Shown here in pieces: positions 26,850-35,934 of a stretch of 64,000 nucleotides of DNA. The translations under genes were made by a program, and so were the position numbers. Source of the DNA: Aliivibrio finisterrensis_A (GTDB taxonomy: Bacteria; Pseudomonadota; Gammaproteobacteria; Enterobacterales; Vibrionaceae); the NCBI RefSeq assembly GCF_004167675.1, contig NZ_SEZQ01000019.1, one strand, 5' to 3'. The notes under the pieces are model-generated. The model worked only from the letters and a program-made list of their open reading frames with translations, did no database searches and was not told the origin of the DNA. The stretch's first letter is position 1, and each line of letters begins with the position of its first letter.

Positions 26850-26877
26850 TTGATTCAAATAGTTAAATTTGAGTCAA
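26850..26877. promoter_or_regulatory. Dyad in the DUF481-dnaB control region
   Basis: TTGATTCAAAT and ATTTGAGTCAA form an 11-bp inverted repeat with one mismatch and a 6-bp spacer. It lies about 50 bp upstream of the DUF481 start and just upstream of the dnaB -10 (TATAAT, 26945-26950). No T-run follows, so an operator is more likely than a terminator. Confidence 0.5.
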
Positions 26878-26983
26878 AATCTTTATTTTGCGAATGGTAA
26901 GGTTGCTAGAGAAGGATTGTTATTTCATCCATGTTTCTTTTGGTTATAATGTAGAGCTAAATTTAGGATGGTGAAAAGTAGTA

Positions 26984-28381
26984 ATGGCTGATAATCGAAA
27001 TCAAAACCGCAAACCAGACGCACAAGTAGACGCGTTAAAAGTACCGCCGCATTCATTGGAGGCAGAGCAATCTGTCCTTGGTGGTTTGTTACTTGATAAT
27101 GAGCGTTGGGATACCGTTGCAGAAAAAGTGGTGGCAGGAGATTTTTATAGCCGACCGCATCGACTTATCTTTGAGTCAGTTAAATCCATCCTAGAAAATA
27201 GTATGCCTTTGGATTTAATTACCTTATCTGAGCACCTTGAACGTCATGAGAAATTAGATTCTGTTGGCGGTTTTGCGTATCTGGCGGATTTAGCTAAAAA
27301 TACCCCAAGTGCTGCAAACATTAATGCTTATGCAGATATCGTGCGTGAGCGTGCAATGGTACGTAACCTTATTGGTGTTGCAAATGAAATTGCAGATGCA
27401 GGTTATGATCCACAAGGTCGAACATCAGAAGATTTACTCGACATGGCAGAGAGTAAAGTCTTTGCCATTGCAGAAGAGCGTACTACTGAAAATGAAGGCC
27501 CTCAAAATGTCGATTCAATTTTAGAGAGAACCTTAGAGCGTATCGAGATCTTATATCAAAGTCCTCAAGATGGTGTGACAGGGGTATCGACGGGGTTTAC
27601 TGATCTCAATAAGAAAACCGCAGGCTTACAAGGTTCTGATTTAATCATTGTTGCTGCTCGTCCATCAATGGGTAAAACCACCTTTGCGATGAACTTGTGT
27701 GAAAACGCCGCAATGGACCAAGACAAACCCGTCCTTATTTTCTCACTAGAGATGCCAGCAGAACAGCTGATGATGCGTATGTTAGCGTCACTTTCTCGTG
27801 TTGACCAAACCAAAATCCGTACCGGTCAATTAGACGATGAAGATTGGGCGCGTATTTCGTCTACCATGGGCATTTTGACTCAAAAGAAAAACATGTACAT
27901 CGATGATAGCTCAGGCTTAACACCAACCGAGCTTCGTTCTCGTGCGCGTCGTGTTGCACGTGAAGCAGGCGGGTTAAGTATGATTATGGTCGATTACCTT
28001 CAGTTAATGCGAGTTCCGGGTTTACAAGATAACCGTACGTTAGAGATCTCTGAAATCTCACGTTCATTAAAAGCATTAGCCAAAGAATTGAACGTTCCTG
28101 TTGTCGCTCTATCTCAGTTGAACCGTTCCCTAGAGCAACGTGCCGATAAGCGCCCAATTAACTCGGATCTTCGTGAATCGGGAGCGATCGAGCAAGATGC
28201 CGATTTAATCATGTTTATTTACCGTGATGAGGTTTATAACCCTGAGAGTAATCGTAAAGGCATCGCAGAAATTATTTTGGGTAAACAACGTAATGGTCCA
28301 ATCGGCTCGGTAAGTCTTACATTCCAAGGGCAATTCTCACGTTTTGATAACTACGCAGGCCCTGCGTTTGATGATGAATAA
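26984..28381 (+). CDS. dnaB: Replicative DNA helicase DnaB
   Basis: DnaB is the hexameric 5'-3' helicase that unwinds DNA at the replication fork. The 465-residue protein has the N-terminal primase-interacting domain (VPPHSLEAEQSVLGGLLLDN), a linker, and a RecA-like ATPase with Walker A ARPSMGKTT and Walker B IMVDYLQLM. No intein is present. A TATAAT box lies 34 bp upstream. It is followed at 9 bp by alr, the same order as in E. coli. Confidence 0.98.
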   Translation: MADNRNQNRKPDAQVDALKVPPHSLEAEQSVLGGLLLDNERWDTVAEKVVAGDFYSRPHRLIFESVKSILENSMPLDLITLSEHLERHEKLDSVGGFAYLADLAKNTPSAANINAYADIVRERAMVRNLIGVANEIADAGYDPQGRTSEDLLDMAESKVFAIAEERTTENEGPQNVDSILERTLERIEILYQSPQDGVTGVSTGFTDLNKKTAGLQGSDLIIVAARPSMGKTTFAMNLCENAAMDQDKPVLIFSLEMPAEQLMMRMLASLSRVDQTKIRTGQLDDEDWARISSTMGILTQKKNMYIDDSSGLTPTELRSRARRVAREAGGLSMIMVDYLQLMRVPGLQDNRTLEISEISRSLKALAKELNVPVVALSQLNRSLEQRADKRPINSDLRESGAIEQDADLIMFIYRDEVYNPESNRKGIAEIILGKQRNGPIGSVSLTFQGQFSRFDNYAGPAFDDE

Positions 28382-28390
28382 GGCAATAAT

Positions 28391-29473
28391 ATGAGCTACA
28401 TGAAAGCGGCGGCTGCCCAAGTTGATATGTCAGCGTTAGCGCATAATTTGCAAAAGATTAAGCAACAAGCGCCAAACAGTAAGCTTCTTGCTGTTGTTAA
28501 AGCAAATGGTTATGGCCATGGGCTACTGAATATAGCAAAAGGGGCGCAAGGTGCTGATGCGTTTGGCGTGGCTCGTATAGAAGAAGCATTGCAACTTCGT
28601 GCTGGTGGTATCGTTAAGCAAGTATTGTTACTTGAAGGTTTTTATTCCGCTTGTGATTTACCTATTTTGGTCACAAATAACATTCAGACAGCCGTACATT
28701 GTAAAGAGCAATTAGAAGCACTAGAAGGCGCAGAACTTGAAGGCCCAGTTGTTGTTTGGTTAAAAGTGGATTCAGGAATGCATCGTTTAGGCATTCGCCC
28801 TGAAGAGTATCAAGAATACGTAGATCGTTTGCACGCATGTAAAAATGTCGCGAAGCCACTGCGTTACATGAGTCATTTTGGTTGTGCTGATGAGTTAGAT
28901 AACCCGACAACCAATAAGCAAATAGATACCTTTATGTCATTAACTGATGGATGCCAAGGTGAGCGCTCTCTGGCGGCATCCGCAGGGTTATTAGCATGGC
29001 CTGATAGCCAATTAGATTGGGTTAGACCTGGTATTATTATGTATGGCGTTTCACCATTTGCGAATCAGTCAGCACAAAAGCTAGGTTATTTGCCTACCAT
29101 GACCCTTACCTCTCATTTAATCGCAGTTCGTGATGTAAAAGCAGGTGAAAGTGTTGGCTATGGAGCAATGTGGACCAGCGAGCGTGATACCAAAATTGGG
29201 GTTATTGCGATTGGCTATGGTGATGGTTACCCTATTGCAGCACCTAACGGTACACCTGTTTTAGTTAATGGGCGCAAAGTCTCGATTGCTGGCCGAGTAT
29301 CTATGGATATGCTTACTGTTGATCTTGGTCCTGATGCTCAAGATAAAGTGGGTGATGAAGCTATTTTGTGGGGACGAGATCTTCCTGCAGAAGAAGTTGC
29401 AGAGCACATAGGAACCATTGCTTATGAGTTAGTGACTAAACTAACATCACGAGTACAGATGCAATATATTTAA
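28391..29473 (+). CDS. alr: Alanine racemase
   Basis: Alr is a pyridoxal-phosphate enzyme that interconverts L- and D-alanine for peptidoglycan. The PLP lysine lies in AVVKANGYGHG (about residue 39), and the C-terminal catalytic tyrosine is in SVGYGAMWTS. GYGDGYP and the RVSMDMLTVDL segment are conserved. The 360-residue length equals the family norm. It is close behind dnaB and ends 10 bp before the following barrel gene. Confidence 0.97.
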   Translation: MSYMKAAAAQVDMSALAHNLQKIKQQAPNSKLLAVVKANGYGHGLLNIAKGAQGADAFGVARIEEALQLRAGGIVKQVLLLEGFYSACDLPILVTNNIQTAVHCKEQLEALEGAELEGPVVVWLKVDSGMHRLGIRPEEYQEYVDRLHACKNVAKPLRYMSHFGCADELDNPTTNKQIDTFMSLTDGCQGERSLAASAGLLAWPDSQLDWVRPGIIMYGVSPFANQSAQKLGYLPTMTLTSHLIAVRDVKAGESVGYGAMWTSERDTKIGVIAIGYGDGYPIAAPNGTPVLVNGRKVSIAGRVSMDMLTVDLGPDAQDKVGDEAILWGRDLPAEEVAEHIGTIAYELVTKLTSRVQMQYI

Positions 29474-29483
29474 TGAGATTACT

Positions 29484-30710
29484 TTGAATTCATTTCCATT
29501 CAAAAGCGCTACTGGTTTAGCGCTTTTTCTTATTATGCCTTTTTCTTTTTTGAGTGATGCGTTTGCCAAAGAAGATATTTGGCCAACGTCATTACCAGAA
29601 ACTTCAGCGGTTCCTTTCCTATTTTCGTCTGAAAGCTTGGGGACTACCATAGGCGCCGCCGCGGTAATGAAAGGAGTCGGCCAACCTCAAGCGACATTAT
29701 TTGCAGCGGGGCTTTATTCAAGTAAAGGCTCTTATATGACGTATTTATCTGCAAATAATTTTCAAGTCGGTCATTCATGGTTAGTCGGGGCTAATGCGTA
29801 TAATGCTAATTTCAAAGAGATGGATTATCACCTAGGCTCTGCCGGTAGTAATAACTCCAATGTGAATGACGAAGTGTTTACCGACAGCATCGAAGCACAA
29901 TACCATTTAACGGCTAATTACATTTTACCTATTGGTAATGCAAAAACGACTGGAGCGAGAGCGGCTTATCTTCCTGAAAGAAAAATAAAAGGATTTAACC
30001 CATTAGAAAGTGGTGTATCGAGTATTGAGTTTAGCCCTTTTTATTACTCTCGAAAATTGGCGGATGTTGCAAATTGGAATGAGCCTGACTCTAACTGGGG
30101 TATGAAAGTTAATTTTGATTGGGACAATCGAAATAGCGTAAGAAATACCACCCATGGTTCTCGTACTGAATTGGATTTTACTTATTCACCACAAACCGGT
30201 GAGCAAGAAGAGTGGTGGACATGGGAGTTCCAACAAAGTGCCTTTTTTGACCTCGGCAATCTCGGTGAGATTATTAATAAGCAAGTGTTGGCATTGGATG
30301 TTTATCTTGCTGATACACCAAGTTGGCAAGATGGCACTCATCATCAGCCTCCAGAATATGCAGGCATAAAGCTTGGTGGGTTATATCGATTAAGGAGCTA
30401 CAGTAGTGGGCGTTTTCATGGTCGTTCTGCAATTCATTATTCTGCAGAATATCGAGTGATGCCTGATTGGCAACCGCTAGAAGATTGGCCTATCTTTAAT
30501 CTTTATGATGTGCCTTGGTGGCAATGGGTTATTTTTGTTGATGCAGGTCGAGTAGCAGATGAATTCTCACTTTCAACACTGCATGAAGACATGAAGTGGA
30601 GTGCAGGCGGAGCAATACGCTTTCAAGTTGAAGGTATTGTTGTTCGAACTGAGATGTCAAAAGGCAGTGAAGAAGGTTTATTTAGAGTGATGATCAACCA
30701 ACCATTTTAA
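29484..30710 (+). CDS. BamA/TamA-like outer-membrane protein without POTRA domains
   Basis: A 408-residue protein with a signal peptide (KSATGLALFLIMPFSFLSDAFA). It resembles the C-terminal Omp85 (surface antigen D15) barrel: strands such as NWGMKVNFDWDNRNS, the VRGY-like lid motif here RLRSYSSGRF (about residues 306-315), and a C-terminal aromatic ending, FRVMINQPF. There is no space for POTRA domains between the signal and the barrel. The start appears to be TTG at 29484; no in-frame ATG precedes the signal peptide. It directly follows alr, so it may be cotranscribed. Function unknown. Confidence 0.75.
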   Translation: MNSFPFKSATGLALFLIMPFSFLSDAFAKEDIWPTSLPETSAVPFLFSSESLGTTIGAAAVMKGVGQPQATLFAAGLYSSKGSYMTYLSANNFQVGHSWLVGANAYNANFKEMDYHLGSAGSNNSNVNDEVFTDSIEAQYHLTANYILPIGNAKTTGARAAYLPERKIKGFNPLESGVSSIEFSPFYYSRKLADVANWNEPDSNWGMKVNFDWDNRNSVRNTTHGSRTELDFTYSPQTGEQEEWWTWEFQQSAFFDLGNLGEIINKQVLALDVYLADTPSWQDGTHHQPPEYAGIKLGGLYRLRSYSSGRFHGRSAIHYSAEYRVMPDWQPLEDWPIFNLYDVPWWQWVIFVDAGRVADEFSLSTLHEDMKWSAGGAIRFQVEGIVVRTEMSKGSEEGLFRVMINQPF

Positions 30711-30947
30711 TATTTTAGTAAGAAAAATGATCTCAACACTAGTGTTCAGTAGTTTTGATAGAGATAATGTTTACTACTAGAAGTTTTAATGTGACCTAAC
30801 TCAAAAAGAGTGAGCGTAGTTTTGGTCATAATACCTAAATATAAAGCTCACTAAATAGTACCGAGCATCAAATTTTAGATTCGTATAAACGGGGCGTTCA
30901 TTACTTTTTTTTGAACCATTAAGTATATTACACGGGATATTTTTACC

Positions 30948-32600
30948 ATGTTAAAAAACATCAACCCAACAGAAACTCAAGCTTGGGCAGACTTAACTGC
31001 ACACTTTGAAACAGCACAAGATTTTAGCCTATCTGAATTATTCGCAGCAGATGCACAACGTTTTGATAAATTTTCAACGACGTTTGGCCAAGACATTCTA
31101 GTGGATTTCTCTAAAAACTTAGTTACTGAAGATACAATGGAAAAATTGTTCGCATTAGCAGAGCAAACAGAGTTGTCTTCAGCAATGAAAGCGATGTTTA
31201 ACGGTGAGAAAATCAACAAAACAGAAGACCGTTCAGTTTTACATATTGCACTTCGTAACCGTAGCAACACGCCAATTATGGTTGATGGTGAAGATGTAAT
31301 GCCTGCAGTAAATGCAGTATTAGAAAAAATGAAAGGCTTCACAGAGCGTCTAATTTCTGGTGAGTGGAAAGGTTACACTGGTAAAGAAATTACGGATATC
31401 GTGAATATCGGTATCGGCGGTTCAGATCTTGGCCCTTACATGGTATCGGAAGCACTTGCACCATACAAAACACGCTTAAACATGCACTTTGTTTCAAACG
31501 TAGATGGTACACACATTGTTGAAACGCTGAAGCCGTTAAATCCAGAAACAACGCTGTTCTTAATCGCATCTAAAACATTCACAACTCAAGAAACAATGAC
31601 GAATGCACACAGTGCACGTGATTGGTTCCTTGCTGAGGCTGGCGATCAAGCACATGTTGCTAAGCACTTTGCTGCACTATCAACAAATGCACAGTCTGTT
31701 TCTGAGTTTGGTATTGATACTGACAACATGTTTGAATTCTGGGATTGGGTTGGTGGTCGTTATTCACTATGGTCAGCAATCGGTCTTTCAATTGCACTAG
31801 CGGTTGGTTTTGATAACTTTGTTGAGCTTCTTGAAGGTGCTCATGAAGTGGATAACCATTTCGCTAATACGGATCTGAAAAATAACGTACCAGTTATCTT
31901 GGCACTGATCGGCCTATGGTATAACAACTTCCACGGTGCTGAGTCAGAATCAATTCTTCCATACGATCAATATCTACATCGTTTTGCTGCGTACTTCCAA
32001 CAAGGCAACATGGAATCAAATGGTAAATGTGTAGATCGTAACGGTAACCCTGTTGATTATCAAACGGGTCCAATCATTTGGGGTGAACCAGGTACAAATG
32101 GTCAACACGCGTTCTACCAATTGATTCACCAAGGTACAAAATTAATCCCTTGTGATTTTATTGCGCCTGCAATCAGCCACAACCAAGTGGGTGATCATCA
32201 TCAGAAGCTGATGTCTAACTTCTTTGCTCAAACAGAAGCATTGGCTTTTGGTAAAACAGAAGAGACTGTTCGTGCAGAATTTGCAGCAGCAGGTAAAACT
32301 GAAGCAGAAATGGCAGAGTTAGTGGCATTTAAGGTGTTTGAAGGCAATCGCCCAACAAACTCAATTCTTGTTAAGCAAGTAACGCCTAAAACTCTAGGTA
32401 ACTTGATTGCAATGTACGAGCACAAAATCTTCGTACAAGGCGTGATTTGGAATATCTTCAGCTTTGACCAATGGGGCGTAGAACTTGGTAAGCAACTAGC
32501 TAACCAAATTCTTCCTGAATTGGCTGACGATAGTGCGGTGACTTCTCACGATAGTTCAACAAACGGCTTAATTAACGCATTTAAAGCATACAAAGCTTAA
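30948..32600 (+). CDS. pgi: Glucose-6-phosphate isomerase
   Basis: Pgi interconverts glucose-6-phosphate and fructose-6-phosphate in glycolysis. The 550-residue protein has the signature NIGIGGSDLGPYM, the GGRYSLWSAIGL segment, and the C-terminal catalytic lysine region (ISHNQVGDHHQKLMSN and GVIWNIFSFDQWGVELGK). Length is normal for gammaproteobacteria (about 549). It is a single-gene unit with a terminator downstream. Confidence 0.98.
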   Translation: MLKNINPTETQAWADLTAHFETAQDFSLSELFAADAQRFDKFSTTFGQDILVDFSKNLVTEDTMEKLFALAEQTELSSAMKAMFNGEKINKTEDRSVLHIALRNRSNTPIMVDGEDVMPAVNAVLEKMKGFTERLISGEWKGYTGKEITDIVNIGIGGSDLGPYMVSEALAPYKTRLNMHFVSNVDGTHIVETLKPLNPETTLFLIASKTFTTQETMTNAHSARDWFLAEAGDQAHVAKHFAALSTNAQSVSEFGIDTDNMFEFWDWVGGRYSLWSAIGLSIALAVGFDNFVELLEGAHEVDNHFANTDLKNNVPVILALIGLWYNNFHGAESESILPYDQYLHRFAAYFQQGNMESNGKCVDRNGNPVDYQTGPIIWGEPGTNGQHAFYQLIHQGTKLIPCDFIAPAISHNQVGDHHQKLMSNFFAQTEALAFGKTEETVRAEFAAAGKTEAEMAELVAFKVFEGNRPTNSILVKQVTPKTLGNLIAMYEHKIFVQGVIWNIFSFDQWGVELGKQLANQILPELADDSAVTSHDSSTNGLINAFKAYKA

Positions 32601-32623
32601 TCGTTAAGTTATCGTTTATTAAT

Positions 32624-32657
32624 AAAAAAAGAGCTGACTTCGGTCGGCTCTTTTTTT
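32624..32657 (+). terminator. pgi terminator
   Basis: Stem GAGCTGAC / GTCGGCTC with a stable TTCG loop, flanked by A-run and T-run. Confidence 0.92.
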
Positions 32658-32683
32658 ATCCGTAGCTTATATATTACAGGCAA

Positions 32684-32712
32684 TAAAAAAGGTTGATACT
32701 TAAATACCAACC
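32684..32712 (-). terminator. cheX terminator with repeat-family hairpin
   Basis: On the minus strand, AGGTTGGTA pairs with TATCAACCT (one G-U) around a short loop and is followed by six T. Core and flanks match the leuD terminator (16341-16374). Confidence 0.8.
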
Positions 32713-32722
32713 TCTATCATTT

Positions 32723-32806
32723 CCTGAATCCTGAATCCTGAATCCTGAATCCTGAATCCTGAATCCTGAATCCTGAATCCTGAATCCTGAATCCTGAATC
32801 CTGAAT
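32723..32806. repeat. Tandem repeat, 12 copies of CCTGAAT
   Basis: Exactly 84 bp of perfect 7-bp units. It lies in the 3' untranslated region of cheX, between its stop and its terminator. A perfect short-unit array of this length is expected to vary in copy number by slipped-strand mispairing. Confidence 0.97.
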
Positions 32807-32844
32807 TTTATTTCTTGCTTTTGCTCTTATAGAAGCGAAGCGTT

Positions 32845-32872
32845 CTAGTCTCTAGTCTCTAGTCTCTAGTCT
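32845..32872. repeat. Tandem repeat, 4 copies of CTAGTCT
   Basis: Four perfect 7-bp units directly after an AGCGAAGCG word and ending four bases before the cheX stop codon (32876). Confidence 0.95.
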
Positions 32873-32875
32873 CTG

Positions 32876-33337
32876 TTACTCAAAACAGATTTCAATAAAC
32901 GCATTACCCCATTCTGAAGTAAATGGCATGATAATAATCGCACCATCGCATTTATGAGTAATCGTATGGCCCTTACCAGAAACAACCATAGGCGTTGCCA
33001 TGCTAAATTCAAAACCACTTTCAGAAAGAATACGTTTTGCACCACCAGTAACCATATTGGTGATTTCACCTACCATATCCGTCACTTCTTCATTGATGCT
33101 ATTTGGACGCTCACCTAACATATTTTGCATAATTTGCAGAGCAAGCTGTTCATCAAAAGTAATCGACATTGAGCCCTTACTTTGTGGAGCAACCATGCCT
33201 ATTAAACCTGAAACATCACCACGAGCAATTTCATCTTTTTTAATACGAGGCTTTTGTGGTTTTAAATCCATTGAAGCCATCGTTTTAAGTACATTCATCA
33301 GTGAAGCTAAGAATGGGTTTACAAATTCAGCGCGCAT
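32876..33337 (-). CDS. cheX: CheX-like chemotaxis phosphatase
   Basis: A 153-residue protein of the CheX family, which dephosphorylates CheY-P in some bacteria. The active-site ExxN pair is visible in DMVGEITNMVTGGAKRIL (glutamate and asparagine three apart), and GSMSITFDEQLALQIM is the usual family segment. It stands outside any chemotaxis cluster, between pgi and zur, in convergent orientation to pgi and 19 bp after zur. Its 3' untranslated region contains two tandem 7-bp arrays. Whether it acts on CheY, a c-di-GMP-linked partner or another response regulator cannot be told here. Confidence 0.85.
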   Translation of the reverse strand: MRAEFVNPFLASLMNVLKTMASMDLKPQKPRIKKDEIARGDVSGLIGMVAPQSKGSMSITFDEQLALQIMQNMLGERPNSINEEVTDMVGEITNMVTGGAKRILSESGFEFSMATPMVVSGKGHTITHKCDGAIIIMPFTSEWGNAFIEICFE

Positions 33338-33356
33338 GGTAGGTAATGTCCTTTAA

Positions 33357-33809
33357 TTAATTTTTATTATTGTTGTTACTTAAGCAAGCTTTGCAAGTAC
33401 CATGAGTTTCTACAATATGGTTTTCGACAGAAAAACCAATTTGTTCAGCATGCTTTGTTAGCTGCTCTGTTATTTTAATATCATGGAACTCAACAACGTC
33501 ATCGCAAGTACGACAGATAAATAGTTGTGAAAAATGAGCGTGTTCGCCAATAACACAACAAGAAATATAACTATTTATTGATTCGACCTTATGAACAAAA
33601 CCTTGAGTTACTAAAAAATCTAAAGCACGATAAATTGTTGGTGGTTTTGCCTGAGGTTCTATTTTCTTTAATTGCTCTAAAAGATCATAAGCACTAATTG
33701 CCCCCTGGTGAGAGACAATGAGCTCTAAAACTGTTAATCGCTGTGGTGTAAGTCTTACTCCACGTTGTTGGCACAATAGCTCAACTTTTTGTTTTTGCGT
33801 ACGATTCAA
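33357..33809 (-). CDS. zur: Zinc uptake regulator Zur (Fur family)
   Basis: A 150-residue Fur-family repressor. The winged helix begins RGVRLTPQRLTVLELI. The metal-binding and structural zinc features are EHAHFSQLFICRTC (histidines plus CxxC) and a C-terminal CKAC pair. The sequence fits Zur rather than Fur: it lacks the HHDH run of Fur and is short of acidic tail. In this window a near-consensus Zur box occurs at 56073-56093 before the Zrg-type zinc locus. It is divergent from dusA. Confidence 0.9.
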   Translation of the reverse strand: MNRTQKQKVELLCQQRGVRLTPQRLTVLELIVSHQGAISAYDLLEQLKKIEPQAKPPTIYRALDFLVTQGFVHKVESINSYISCCVIGEHAHFSQLFICRTCDDVVEFHDIKITEQLTKHAEQIGFSVENHIVETHGTCKACLSNNNNKN

Positions 33810-33988
33810 GGATTATGTGTCTTATTTTCTGAACAGACCAGTGAGTTTATCATAAGTTATCGGTTATTTTAGTGACTATTTTCCAGAATATCATTTTATT
33901 TATGAGCATTATTATAGTGGTAATAGGTTGGCTGTTTCTATTCTGATCATGTTAGAATTGCGGCATTGATCACTGAACGAATTTATTT

Positions 33989-34975
33989 ATGAGCTCTTAC
34001 CCTCTACAACGTTTTTCCGTTGCCCCAATGCTTGATTGGACAGACCGTCACTGCCGTTATTTTCATCGTCAATTATCTGAGCATGCGCTTTTATATACAG
34101 AGATGGTGACGACTGGCGCTATCATTCATGGTAAAGGTGATTTTCTTGCATATAACGAAGAAGAGCATCCTGTAGCATTACAACTCGGAGGCTCGAACGT
34201 CAAAGATTTAGTTCATTGTGCAAAATTAGCAGCAGAGCGTGGCTATGATGAAGTTAACCTTAATGTAGGTTGTCCATCAGATAGAGTTCAAAATGGTCGT
34301 TTTGGTGCTTGCTTAATGGCTGAGCCTGAGCATGTTGCTGAGTGCATTGCTGAAATGAAAGCGGTTGTTGATATTCCAGTAACAGTAAAAACACGTATTG
34401 GTATTGACGATCAAGACAGCTATGAGTTTTTAACTAAATTTGTTTCGACGGTTCATGAGAAGGGTGGTTGTGATCAATTTACTATTCATGCTCGTAAAGC
34501 GTGGCTAAGTGGCTTAAGCCCGAAAGAAAACCGTGAAATCCCACCACTTGATTACCCTCGTGCGTACCAAATCAAAAAAGATTTTCCTCAATTAGTTATC
34601 GCGGTAAATGGTGGCATTAAAACGCTAGCTGAAGCAAAAGAGCATTTAGAACATCTTGATGGCGTTATGATTGGTCGTGAAGCATATCAAAGCCCTTATT
34701 TATTAGCTGAAGTCGATCAACAGTTATTTGGTAGTGATAAACCAATTAAAAAGCGTCGTGAAATTGTAGAGGCAATGTACCCATACATTGAACGTCAATT
34801 GGAGAGTGGTGCACATCTTGGTCATATTACTCGTCATATGCTTGGCTTATTCCAAAGTATGCCAGGTGCTCGACAATGGCGTCGTTACATTAGTGAAAAT
34901 GCACATAAACCTGGTTCAGGTATTGAAGTGGTTGAAGCAGCATTAGCTAAAATTCCAGCAGAGTTAGATGTTTAA
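33989..34975 (+). CDS. dusA: tRNA-dihydrouridine(20/20a) synthase DusA
   Basis: DusA reduces uridine 20 and 20a in the tRNA D-loop with FMN and NADPH. The 328-residue protein has the FMN-binding start VAPMLDWTDRHCRYFHR, the active-site cysteine in LNVGCPSDRVQ, and TVKTRIGIDD. The DusA-specific QLGGSNVKDLVHCAKL segment is present. It is divergent from zur. No terminator is obvious downstream. Confidence 0.97.
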   Translation: MSSYPLQRFSVAPMLDWTDRHCRYFHRQLSEHALLYTEMVTTGAIIHGKGDFLAYNEEEHPVALQLGGSNVKDLVHCAKLAAERGYDEVNLNVGCPSDRVQNGRFGACLMAEPEHVAECIAEMKAVVDIPVTVKTRIGIDDQDSYEFLTKFVSTVHEKGGCDQFTIHARKAWLSGLSPKENREIPPLDYPRAYQIKKDFPQLVIAVNGGIKTLAEAKEHLEHLDGVMIGREAYQSPYLLAEVDQQLFGSDKPIKKRREIVEAMYPYIERQLESGAHLGHITRHMLGLFQSMPGARQWRRYISENAHKPGSGIEVVEAALAKIPAELDV

Positions 34976-35094
34976 GCTTTTTTGCCGTTAGTGAAATGGC
35001 ATTAAAATAGAGACAAAAAGAAAGTACATAAATAAACCAGATCGTTTATTATTACTGCATATGAAACAAATAGCGTCGCAAATGGAGACTACGC

Positions 35095-35796
35095 ATGAAC
35101 AAACTATCCCTTACCGCTGTTGTTGCTTCAGCTGCCTTAGTATTGGCAGTACCAGCACATTCAACAGAGAAGGAATTTACCACTAAAGTTGAAATTGATG
35201 CGTGGTTCCCTGATGCAAAAGTGGGCTCTAAAGATGATGCTGTTCGTAAAAATGATGTAGATGCATCGCAAGCGTTCTCAATCGCTTTTGAGCACCCATT
35301 TGCCTATGTGCCAAATGTTAAAGTGCGTTATACCCCAGTAAGATCTGATCGTTTTGAATATGATCAAATTGACTACACTGGTTACTATAAATTATTAGAC
35401 ACTAATGGTCTTCAGTTCGATGTGGGTTTAACACTGACACAGTTTGCTAATGGCGAATTCAATAAAGGTGGCTCTGTTTCTAAAGAATCAACTCAACCAG
35501 CAGATCAAAGCTTTAGTGAAACAGCAATGAACATGTACGCCGATGCGTCACTGCATATTCCAGATACGCATTTCCACATTTTTGGTCAGTATGATTTTGG
35601 TAGTGGCAGCGGTACTCGTACAATGGATGGTCAAGCTGGGGTTAAATACATTCTTCCTGTTGATGCGGTCGATCTTGAAATAAAAGTAGGTTATCGCGTA
35701 ATGGATCATGAATTTGGTTACTTTGAGGGCTTTGATAGCAACCAAGCAAACGTAATGGTTGATGGTTGGTTCGGTGGTTTATCATTTGATTTCTAA
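35095..35796 (+). CDS. TIGR04219-family outer-membrane beta-barrel protein
   Basis: A 233-residue protein with a signal peptide (KLSLTAVVASAALVLAVPAHS). It is followed by beta strands typical of a small barrel (VEIDAWFPDAKVGSKDD; YTGYYKLLDTNGLQFDVGL) and ends in an aromatic strand (WFGGLSFDF). This matches the Vibrio TIGR04219 family, for which no function is established. It stands alone with its own terminator (35813-35848). Confidence 0.78.
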   Translation: MNKLSLTAVVASAALVLAVPAHSTEKEFTTKVEIDAWFPDAKVGSKDDAVRKNDVDASQAFSIAFEHPFAYVPNVKVRYTPVRSDRFEYDQIDYTGYYKLLDTNGLQFDVGLTLTQFANGEFNKGGSVSKESTQPADQSFSETAMNMYADASLHIPDTHFHIFGQYDFGSGSGTRTMDGQAGVKYILPVDAVDLEIKVGYRVMDHEFGYFEGFDSNQANVMVDGWFGGLSFDF

Positions 35797-35812
35797 CCCA
35801 TAACTATTCTTT

Positions 35813-35848
35813 AAATAGCGATTCAGGTGACTGGGTCGCTATTTTTTT
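35813..35848 (+). terminator. Terminator after the TIGR04219 gene
   Basis: Stem AAATAGCGA / TCGCTATTT followed by a T-run. Confidence 0.88.
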
Positions 35849-35934
35849 ATTTAAAATTTGCTCAATTACGGTTTATTGACCATGCTTATAGAATGGATAT
35901 TACTATGATATTCATATTTGGTAAGGATGCAGTT

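Noticed and set aside
32723..32872. Possible CRISPR array
   Set aside because: The units are 7 bp and contiguous, with no spacers, so these are simple tandem repeats.
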